A stretch of DNA of 64,000 nucleotides from Haemophilus parainfluenzae (GTDB lineage: Bacteria > Pseudomonadota > Gammaproteobacteria > Enterobacterales > Pasteurellaceae). The stretch lies in the NCBI RefSeq assembly GCF_014931275.1, contig NZ_CP063110.1, forward strand, positions 852,001 through 916,000, given 5' to 3'. A model generated the notes under the pieces. That model was not told the origin of the DNA. It worked only from the letters and a program-made list of their open reading frames with translations, and did no database searches. The position numbers and the translations under genes were made by a program. Shown here in pieces: positions 57,622 through 64,000 of this stretch (its first letter is position 1; every line of letters begins with the position of its first letter).

Positions 57622-57652
57622 AAAGTGCGGTCATTTTTGACCGCACTTTTAC
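57622..57652. terminator. Uptake-pair terminator after frdD
   Basis: AAAGTGCGGTCA (57622-57633) and TGACCGCACTTT (57638-57649) form a 12-base stem with a TTTT loop. On the minus strand a T-run follows, ending the frd operon. Confidence 0.88.
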
Positions 57653-57674
57653 TTATCAATTTAGTATTTTTAAA

Positions 57675-58019
57675 TTACAAACCTAATACGGCAAATAACA
57701 CCCAAACAGTGTAAATAGTTGCTAGGCCGTAGAAGATAAATCCGCCTGCTGGCACGTGGATTTTAAGATCGTGCATCGCATGATGGATACGGTGTAAACC
57801 ACACCACATTGGGAAAATTGTTAAAACTAAAATAATTAATTTTCCGATCCAAGAATAAGCGAATGTAATTAAGTTATGTGGATCAATTAATCCAAATGGT
57901 AACAATAAACCAAGGATTAAGATCACAACAGGGAAGAAAATCGCACTGACAGTCCCGCCAGCACCAAACATCAACCATACTGGTGGTTCACCAGAGCGTT
58001 TTGGATTTTGTTCGACCAT
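57675..58019 (-). CDS. frdD: Fumarate reductase membrane subunit FrdD
   Basis: FrdD anchors the complex and helps bind menaquinol. The 114 residues hold three hydrophobic helices ([56 protein letters not shown], and the last about residues 95-112). The [10 protein letters not shown] segment is typical. It follows frdC by 11 bases. Confidence 0.94.
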   Translation of the reverse strand: MVEQNPKRSGEPPVWLMFGAGGTVSAIFFPVVILILGLLLPFGLIDPHNLITFAYSWIGKLIILVLTIFPMWCGLHRIHHAMHDLKIHVPAGGFIFYGLATIYTVWVLFAVLGL

Positions 58020-58030
58020 TTTTTCTCTCC

Positions 58031-58441
58031 CTACATATAAACTAAAATTAATGCGATAACACTAATCACAGCCGTAACTGCCCAAAGTGCATTTCTTAAC
58101 ACGTGATGTGGTAAACGTTCATTTTTAACAATGATGTTCATCACTTTTGGTGTCATCACGAAATAAGTTGCAGTGTGATATAAAGTCGCAATTAATGTAA
58201 TGATATTTAAGATCACTACAATTGGATTTCTTAAGAAGCCAATGAAATCAATAATGCCTAGACCTGGAACAGGATTGCTTGCAAGGCAAAGTACGCCATA
58301 AAGCAATACAATACAGAACCATACGGCAAAGATAGATGTTGCTTCACGCACCATATAAGCTTTGTAGAAATCCAATTTTTGCCACCAAGTAGCCGTCATT
58401 GGGCGAACATATTTTTTGCGTTTACTTACTGTTACTGACAT
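58031..58441 (-). CDS. frdC: Fumarate reductase membrane subunit FrdC
   Basis: FrdC is the second membrane anchor. Its 136 residues include the start [30 protein letters not shown], which is strongly conserved in the family, and three helices. It follows frdB by 10 bases. Confidence 0.95.
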   Translation of the reverse strand: MSVTVSKRKKYVRPMTATWWQKLDFYKAYMVREATSIFAVWFCIVLLYGVLCLASNPVPGLGIIDFIGFLRNPIVVILNIITLIATLYHTATYFVMTPKVMNIIVKNERLPHHVLRNALWAVTAVISVIALILVYM

Positions 58442-58451
58442 ATTCTTCCCC

Positions 58452-59222
58452 TTAGCCTTTTGGTTTTAGCATTGAGATAACATAATCTTTGGCACTTTCC
58501 ACTTTTCCTTGGTTGATTGCAGAAGCTGGATCCACGTGTTTTGGACACACTTCAGAACAATAACCCACGAAAGTACAGCTCCAAACACCGTTTTTACCAT
58601 TTAATAATGGCATACGTTGTGCTTTACCATGGTCACGGTTATCAAGGTTGTAACGGTGTGCCATTGTAATCGCTGCTGGGCCTAAGAATTCAGGATTTAA
58701 ACCAAATTGTGGACAAGCTGCATAGCATAAACCGCAGTTGATACACATTGAGAATTGACGATATTTTTCAAGCTGTGCCGGGGTTTGTTTAGTACGGCTT
58801 ACTTGCAATTCTTTTGATGGATGTGGTTTACCATCTAATGCTGGCGCTTCGTTGCCAATAATATAAGGTTTAATTGCCTCTAAACTTTCGATGAAGTGGC
58901 TTAAATCCACCACTAAGTCTCGTTCAATAGGGAAGTTTGCTAATGGTTCAATACGCATGTGGCCGCTGTAATCACGTAAGAACGTTTTACAAGCCAATTT
59001 TGGTTTGTTATTGACCATCATCCCGCAAGAACCGCAGATCGCCATACGGCAAGACCAACGATAAGAAAGAGACGGTTCAAGTTTATCTTTAATGTAACCT
59101 AACGCATCTAAAAGAGAGGTTTGGTTATCATAAGGTACTTGATAAGAGCTTAAATGTGGCTCTTGATCGTTTTCTGGGTTGTAGCGTAATACTTCTACAG
59201 TCATTACCGGTGAATTAGCCAT
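58452..59222 (-). CDS. frdB: Fumarate reductase iron-sulfur subunit FrdB
   Basis: FrdB passes electrons from menaquinol to FrdA. The start at 59222 ([19 protein letters not shown]) overlaps the frdA stop by eight bases and gives 256 residues; the longer frame only reads frdA in another frame. Cluster ligands are [21 protein letters not shown] (2Fe-2S), [12 protein letters not shown] (4Fe-4S) and [12 protein letters not shown] (3Fe-4S). Confidence 0.97.
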   Translation of the reverse strand: MANSPVMTVEVLRYNPENDQEPHLSSYQVPYDNQTSLLDALGYIKDKLEPSLSYRWSCRMAICGSCGMMVNNKPKLACKTFLRDYSGHMRIEPLANFPIERDLVVDLSHFIESLEAIKPYIIGNEAPALDGKPHPSKELQVSRTKQTPAQLEKYRQFSMCINCGLCYAACPQFGLNPEFLGPAAITMAHRYNLDNRDHGKAQRMPLLNGKNGVWSCTFVGYCSEVCPKHVDPASAINQGKVESAKDYVISMLKPKG

Positions 59223-61026
59223 TTGCTTGCTCCTTAGCTTTCGCAGCCGCTTCTGCCGCTTCTGCTTCAGCACCATAAACACGTTTTGCTGGTTGAGATT
59301 TAGTGATTTTCACCGGGCTGTATTCAATACGCGGTGCATCATCGCCATTGTAGTAAGCAAGGGTGTGTTTTAAATAATTCACATCATCACGTTCGGTGTA
59401 GTCTAAGCGTTGGTGTGCACCACGAGACTCTTTACGTTCAATTGCAGAGTTTGCAATAGATTGTGCCACATCAAGGATGTAACCTAATTCTACGGTGTAA
59501 AGCACATCGGTATTGAATACGCTTGAACGGTCTGTCACACGGATACGTTTATAACGTTCTTTAAGCTCAGCAATTTTATCTACTGCTTTTTGCATGCTTT
59601 CTTGGTCACGGTAGATACCACAACCTTCTTCCATTACGGTACCCATTTCATCACGGATTTCAGACCAAGATTCGTTACCTTCTTGGTTGTAAAGTGCTTC
59701 AAGGCGAGCGACAACATCTTGAGCTTGCGCATCAACTGCTGTACGGTTTGCAGGTTTCGCTTCTGCTGCTCGTTGTGCGGCATATTCACCTGCAACACGG
59801 CCTAAAACTACTAATTCAGCAAGCGAGTTAGAACCTAAACGGTTTGCGCCATGTAAACCAGAAGACGCACATTCACCCACAGCAAATAAACCTTTAATAC
59901 GAGTTTCGCTGTTGTAATCTACTTCGATACCACCCATGGTGTAGTGAACAACTGGACGAACTGGGATTGGTTCATTAACTGGGTTTACACCTTCATAAGC
60001 ACTTGCTAATTCACAAATAAATGGAAGACGTTCATGTAAATATTTTTCACCTAAGTGACGTAAGTCAAGGTGAACCACATCGACACCTTTTGCAGTTTTT
60101 AAGGTGTTGCCTTTTCTCCATTCTTGCCAGAACGCTTGTGAAACTTTATCACGTGGACCAAGTTCCATATATTTGTTTTCAGGTTTACCAATTGGGGTTT
60201 CAGGGCCTAGACCATAATCTTGTAAATAACGGTAGCCGTTTTTATTCACTAAGATACCGCCTTCACCACGACAACCTTCGGTCATTAAGATACCGGTGTT
60301 TGGTAAGCCGGTTGGGTGATATTGTACGAATTCCATATCACGAAGAGGAACACCGTGACGATATGCCATTGATAAACCATCACCAGTTACGATACCGCCG
60401 TTAGTATTGAATTTGAATGCACGACAACCACCACCAGTTGCAATCACAACCGCATTTGCATTGATTTGAACAAGTGAACCTTCCATCATATTCATCGCAA
60501 CCATACCGCGAGCATGGCCATCATCAACTAAGATATCTAAAACGAAGTGCTCGTCAAAACGTTGAATTTGAGGATATTGAATGGATGTTTGGAAAAGAGT
60601 ATGTAATAAGTGGAAACCGGTTTTGTCTGCCGCGAACCAAGTACGTTCGATTTTCATCCCACCGAAACGACGCACGTTCACATCGCCATCTGCTTTACGG
60701 CTCCAAGGGCAACCCCAACGTTCAAGTTGAGTCATTTCCACTGGAGAATGTTCAACGAAGTATTCCACCACATCTTGTTCACATAACCAGTCACCACCGG
60801 CAACGGTATCGTGGAAGTGTTTATCGTAGGAATCTTCCTCTTTAATTACTGCGGCCGCACCACCTTCTGCTGCAACCGTATGGCTACGCATAGGATAAAC
60901 CTTAGAAACTAATGCGATCTTTAAGTTAGGGTTTGCTTCTGCTGCTGCAATTGCTGCACGTAAACCGCCGCCACCGGCACCAACAATAGCAATATCGACA
61001 TTAACCGTTTGCACGATATCCTCCAA
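59215..61026 (-). CDS. frdA: Fumarate reductase flavoprotein subunit FrdA
   Basis: FrdA reduces fumarate to succinate during anaerobic growth. FAD is bound by [20 protein letters not shown], and the covalent-FAD His is in [15 protein letters not shown]. The substrate site includes [21 protein letters not shown]. The 603 residues match the family. It is the first gene of frdABCD. Menaquinone for it could come from menA at 10.1 kb. A FNR/CRP-like site lies upstream. Confidence 0.97.
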   Translation of the reverse strand: MEDIVQTVNVDIAIVGAGGGGLRAAIAAAEANPNLKIALVSKVYPMRSHTVAAEGGAAAVIKEEDSYDKHFHDTVAGGDWLCEQDVVEYFVEHSPVEMTQLERWGCPWSRKADGDVNVRRFGGMKIERTWFAADKTGFHLLHTLFQTSIQYPQIQRFDEHFVLDILVDDGHARGMVAMNMMEGSLVQINANAVVIATGGGCRAFKFNTNGGIVTGDGLSMAYRHGVPLRDMEFVQYHPTGLPNTGILMTEGCRGEGGILVNKNGYRYLQDYGLGPETPIGKPENKYMELGPRDKVSQAFWQEWRKGNTLKTAKGVDVVHLDLRHLGEKYLHERLPFICELASAYEGVNPVNEPIPVRPVVHYTMGGIEVDYNSETRIKGLFAVGECASSGLHGANRLGSNSLAELVVLGRVAGEYAAQRAAEAKPANRTAVDAQAQDVVARLEALYNQEGNESWSEIRDEMGTVMEEGCGIYRDQESMQKAVDKIAELKERYKRIRVTDRSSVFNTDVLYTVELGYILDVAQSIANSAIERKESRGAHQRLDYTERDDVNYLKHTLAYYNGDDAPRIEYSPVKITKSQPAKRVYGAEAEAAEAAAKAKEQANG

Positions 61027-61145
61027 TCATATAGAAAGTAAAAAAATAAAACGCCCTAAATTAATAGGGGCTTGTGGTAATTCTGCCACTTTTGTTTACA
61101 AATTAGTAACTTTTTTTCCCGAATAAACAGATAAAATATCAAAAG

Positions 61146-61161
61146 TGTGATCTAACTCAAA
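61146..61161. promoter_or_regulatory. FNR- or CRP-like site between frdA and epmA
   Basis: GTGAT-CTAA-CTCAA (61147-61160) matches 8 of 10 fixed bases of the FNR site TTGAT-N4-ATCAA; read as TGTGA-TCTAAC-TCAAA it also fits 9 of 10 bases of a CRP site. Anaerobic activation of frd by FNR is the expected role. Confidence 0.5.
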
Positions 61162-61295
61162 AAAAAGTTAATTTTTATATATTTATAGATGATAACCGTT
61201 TGCGTTTAAGAATGATTTAGTCGGATTATTGAGTTAAAAATCAGTCTTGTTTACAATAGCCTAATTCATTTTAAACGTGAAAAACGGAGAAAAAA

Positions 61296-62279
61296 ATGAC
61301 CGCACTTAGCGATAAAAAAACAGAATGGCAACCTTCCGCCTCAATTAAAAATTTATTGGCGCGTGCCAAAATCATTGCGGATATCCGCCAGTTTTTTACT
61401 GAACGTGGATTATTAGAAGTGGAAACGCCTGTTTTAAGTGAATTTGGTGTGACGGATCTTCACCTTTCAACTTTTAATACAGAGTTTATTGCGCCTTTTG
61501 ATGAACTGTCGAAAACGCTGTGGCTTTCTACTAGCCCGGAATATCATATGAAACGTTTATTAGCGGCAGGCAGTGGACCGATCTTTCAAATTGGCAAAGT
61601 GTTTCGTAATGAAGAAGCGGGTAATCGCCATAATCCGGAATTTACCATGCTTGAATGGTATCGACCGCACTTTGATATGTACCGCTTAATGAATGAAGTG
61701 GATGATTTATTACAACAGATCCTTGATTGTAAACCGGCAGAAACCTTAAGTTATCAATTTGTCTTCCAAGAATATGTAGGATTAGATCCATTATCAGCGA
61801 CTCGTCAAGAATTAGTAGAGGCAGCGCGTAAGCACAACTTTATGGCAGATGAAGATGAAGATCGTGATACCTTACTACAATTTTTATTCAGTGAGGTGGT
61901 AGAACCTAAAATCGGACAAGAAGCGCCTGTTGCCGTTTATCATTTCCCTTCTTCCCAAGCTGCGCTCGCTCAACTAAGCCCTGAAGATAGCCGAGTGGCA
62001 GAACGTTTTGAGTTCTATTATAAGGGCTTAGAGTTAGCCAACGGTTTCCATGAGCTCACCGATGCGCGTGAACAGCAACACCGCTTTGAGCAAGATAACC
62101 GCCTACGCGAAAAAGCAGGTTTGCCACAACGTGAAATTGATCATCGTTTACTGGCGGCATTACAAGCAGGAATCCCCAATACATCAGGCGTGGCTTTAGG
62201 TGTTGATCGTCTAATTATGATTGCATTAGGCGCTGAAAGTATTAAAGAAGTAATTTCATTTTCGGTGGAATGTGCTTAA
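61296..62279 (+). CDS. epmA: EF-P beta-lysylation protein EpmA (GenX/PoxA)
   Basis: EpmA attaches (R)-beta-lysine to elongation factor P, using a lysyl-tRNA-synthetase-like fold without the anticodon domain. The 327 residues show class II motifs [41 protein letters not shown] and [12 protein letters not shown]. It is divergent from frdA, as in E. coli. The start codon lies inside an uptake sequence, so the residues MTAL are spelled by it (ATGACCGCACTT). A second core is at 61664-61672. Confidence 0.96.
   Translation: MTALSDKKTEWQPSASIKNLLARAKIIADIRQFFTERGLLEVETPVLSEFGVTDLHLSTFNTEFIAPFDELSKTLWLSTSPEYHMKRLLAAGSGPIFQIGKVFRNEEAGNRHNPEFTMLEWYRPHFDMYRLMNEVDDLLQQILDCKPAETLSYQFVFQEYVGLDPLSATRQELVEAARKHNFMADEDEDRDTLLQFLFSEVVEPKIGQEAPVAVYHFPSSQAALAQLSPEDSRVAERFEFYYKGLELANGFHELTDAREQQHRFEQDNRLREKAGLPQREIDHRLLAALQAGIPNTSGVALGVDRLIMIALGAESIKEVISFSVECA
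61299..61307 (-). repeat. Uptake sequence overlapping the epmA start
   Basis: ACCGCACTT (61299-61307) follows directly on the ATG at 61296; the extended uptake motif TGACCGCACTT includes two bases of the start codon. Confidence 0.85.
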
Positions 62280-62382
62280 GTTTATATAGTGTGTTTTGCA
62301 CGCTTTTACCTAAAAATGATTATAATGTGCGCCACACTTTTTTGATCTAGATAAATATTTATGTAAAAAACGTATATAAAAC

Positions 62383-62398
62383 TGTTAGCCCGATCACA
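62383..62398 (+). promoter_or_regulatory. Candidate CRP site before sdaC
   Basis: TGTTA-GCCCGA-TCACA matches 9 of 10 fixed bases of the CRP site, 113 bases before the ATG. sdaC is CRP-activated in E. coli. The rest of the gap 62280-62510 holds a TATAAT box (62321-62326 region) and no gene. Confidence 0.5.
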
Positions 62399-62510
62399 TT
62401 TTCTTATGTTGTACTTTGCACCCAATTTAAGACCTTATCATAATGCCGTCACTAGCTTAATGAACACTCATTAAATAAATGATTTTATGATTAACTTTAG
62501 AGGGTAATAT

Positions 62511-63749
62511 ATGAGCACTACAACTAATAAAAAATGGAATAAATTTGATGTAGCTTGGGTGTTAAATTTATTTGGGACCGCTGTCGGCGCAGGGGTGTTA
62601 TTTTTACCAATCAATGCAGGGATGGGGGGCTTCTGGCCATTGGTGGTTATGGCTCTTTTGGTTGGCCCTATGACATACTTTGCACACCGTGGTTTGGCTT
62701 ATTTCGTTTTATCTTCATCTAAACCAGGTAGTGATATTACTGAAGTGGTGGAAGAGCATTTCGGTCCAACAGCAGGAAAATTAATTACTTTATTATATTT
62801 CTTCGCGATCTTCCCAATTTTATTGATTTATGGAAACGGGATCACCAATACCGTTGATTCCTTCATTGTTAACCAATTAGGCATGGCTTCACCAAATCGT
62901 GTCATTCTTTCTTTTGTATTGATTGCGATATTGATTTCGGTAATGTTATTCAGTGAAAAAGTAATGTTGAAAATCACTGAATTATTAGTTTATCCATTGG
63001 TATTGATTCTCTTTGCATTATCAATCTATCTCATTCCTCAATGGAATGCATCAATGCTTTATGAGCTTCCTACAGCGAGTGGTTTTGTGACGACATTGTG
63101 GTTAACTATTCCAGTATTAGTCTTCTCTTTTAACCATTCTCCGGCAATTTCTTCTTTCACGCTTTCTCAACAACGTGAATATAAAGATTTTGATAAAACG
63201 GAATATCACATTGGTCATACAGAAAAAGGCACTTCAACCGTATTACTTTTCTTCGTGATGTTCTTTGTGTTTAGTTGCGTATTAACTTTAACACCGGCAG
63301 AGTTATTAGAGGCAAAAGCACAAAATATCAGTATCTTGTCTTATCTTGCGAACAAATTTGATAATCCATACATTTCTTATTTTGCACCATTAGTGGCTTT
63401 CTTAGCGATTACCAGTTCATTCTTTGGCCATTATTTAGGGGCTCGTGAAGGTTTAGAAGGTTTATACCTAAAAATGAAAGGTGAAAGTGTAAATCGTAAA
63501 AAATTAAATTACAGTACCGCAGTATTCTTCTTATTCACTTTATGGGGTGTTGCGATCATTAACCCAAGTATTTTAGGTTTAATCGAATCGCTTGGCGGCC
63601 CAATTATTGCGATGATCCTTTTTATTATGCCAATGTATGCTATCCGCAATGTACCTGCGATGAAACGTTATCAAGGTCGTTTTAGCAATGTATTTGTAAC
63701 AGTAATGGGATTAATTGCTATCTCTGCGGTCGTATATGGATTATTATAA
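62511..63749 (+). CDS. sdaC: Serine transporter SdaC (HAAAP family)
   Basis: SdaC imports L-serine with protons. The 412 residues have about 11 helices. The family start [29 protein letters not shown] is clear, as is [20 protein letters not shown] in the middle. The next gene is sdaA, the L-serine deaminase, so uptake and breakdown are paired. AGAGGG lies before the ATG. Confidence 0.95.
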   Translation: MSTTTNKKWNKFDVAWVLNLFGTAVGAGVLFLPINAGMGGFWPLVVMALLVGPMTYFAHRGLAYFVLSSSKPGSDITEVVEEHFGPTAGKLITLLYFFAIFPILLIYGNGITNTVDSFIVNQLGMASPNRVILSFVLIAILISVMLFSEKVMLKITELLVYPLVLILFALSIYLIPQWNASMLYELPTASGFVTTLWLTIPVLVFSFNHSPAISSFTLSQQREYKDFDKTEYHIGHTEKGTSTVLLFFVMFFVFSCVLTLTPAELLEAKAQNISILSYLANKFDNPYISYFAPLVAFLAITSSFFGHYLGAREGLEGLYLKMKGESVNRKKLNYSTAVFFLFTLWGVAIINPSILGLIESLGGPIIAMILFIMPMYAIRNVPAMKRYQGRFSNVFVTVMGLIAISAVVYGLL

Positions 63750-63783
63750 GCGGCTTTTTAGTTTAGCTTAGGATTAAAATAAT

Positions 63784-64000
63784 ATGATTAGTGTATTTGA
63801 TATGTTTAAAGTGGGAGTAGGGCCATCCAGCTCCCATACTGTTGGCCCGATGAAAGCAGGTAAGCAGTTTATTGATGATTTAATCGAGCAAGGTAAATTT
63901 GATGCCGTTGCAACCTTGCACGTTGATGTATATGGTTCTCTCTCTATGACAGGGCTTGGCCATAATACAGATATTGCGATCATTATGGGATTAGCTGGCT
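63784..64000 (+). CDS. sdaA: L-serine dehydratase SdaA, N-terminal part
   Basis: The frame starts at 63784 and runs past the window end; 72 codons are present. MISVFDMFKVGVGPSSSHTVGPMKAG is the signature start of the iron-sulfur type L-serine ammonia-lyase, with the SSSHT motif. The enzyme turns serine to pyruvate and ammonia. The cysteines of the cluster are in the missing part. It is 34 bases after sdaC. Confidence 0.95.
   Translation, partial: MISVFDMFKVGVGPSSSHTVGPMKAGKQFIDDLIEQGKFDAVATLHVDVYGSLSMTGLGHNTDIAIIMGLAG

Noticed and set aside
60021..60404. Open frame of 127 codons opposite frdA
   Set aside because: Shadow of a highly conserved gene; the product is His/Arg/Tyr-rich with no family likeness.

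Overview
The window looks like the chromosome of a Haemophilus-type member of the Pasteurellaceae. The DNA is AT-rich. I found about 43 exact copies of the 9-base Haemophilus DNA-uptake core AAGTGCGGT / ACCGCACTT by eye. Many gene blocks keep the order I recall from Haemophilus influenzae: tonB-exbD-exbB-bcp-dapA-bamC, menA-rraA, rph-pyrE-djlA-dusC, plsB/lexA-dapF, rsmA-apaH, and infA...rpsF-priB-rpsR-rplI. A full myo-inositol (iol) cluster argues for a relative such as H. parainfluenzae rather than H. influenzae itself, but this species call is inference. I see no prophage, insertion sequence, CRISPR array or rRNA operon.

Layout. 1-2.6 kb: end of an EamA-type exporter, prmA, then dusB-fis. 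2.6-4.4 kb (minus): tonB, exbD, exbB behind a Fur-like site. 4.5-7.1 kb: bcp, dapA, bamC. 7.1-9.3 kb: an unknown small protein, arfA (with a terminator inside its coding region), an arsC-like gene, perM. 9.3-13.1 kb: trmO, menA, rraA, a DASS anion transporter. 13.2-15.3 kb (minus): a probable preQ1-I riboswitch, yhhQ and a co-oriented MFS transporter. 15.4-17.7 kb: a FepA-like TonB-dependent receptor. 17.8-23.6 kb: rpmE, mutY-yggX-mltC, tRNA-Phe and tRNA-Asn, gor, a YafJ-like amidotransferase. 23.7-34.1 kb: plsB divergent from lexA, dapF, a periplasmic alpha-carbonic anhydrase, dusC, djlA, pyrE, rph, a SulP transporter. 34.2-34.6 kb: tRNA-Ser, tRNA-Arg, tRNA-Pro. 34.8-41.5 kb: folD, ndh, an HI_0552-family gene, apaH, rsmA, infA, and rpsF-priB-rpsR-rplI.

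41.6-57.6 kb is the accessory block. It holds iolB, iolA, a second Gfo/Idh/MocA dehydrogenase, two tandem periplasmic sugar-binding proteins, an ABC ATPase and permease, iolG-iolE-iolD, an iolC fused to a DUF2090 aldolase-like domain, and an RpiR/SIS regulator. Together they could import inositol and convert it to acetyl-CoA, dihydroxyacetone phosphate and CO2. From 57.6 kb the core chromosome resumes: frdABCD divergent from epmA, sdaC, and the start of sdaA.

Most worth a second look: the riboswitch-yhhQ-MFS unit (a candidate new queuosine-precursor transporter), the two-hairpin control of arfA, the duplicated inositol-binding protein whose copy lost its expected Asn-Arg ligand pair, the sequence motif shared by both divergent iol promoters, and the drop in uptake-sequence density across the iol block.
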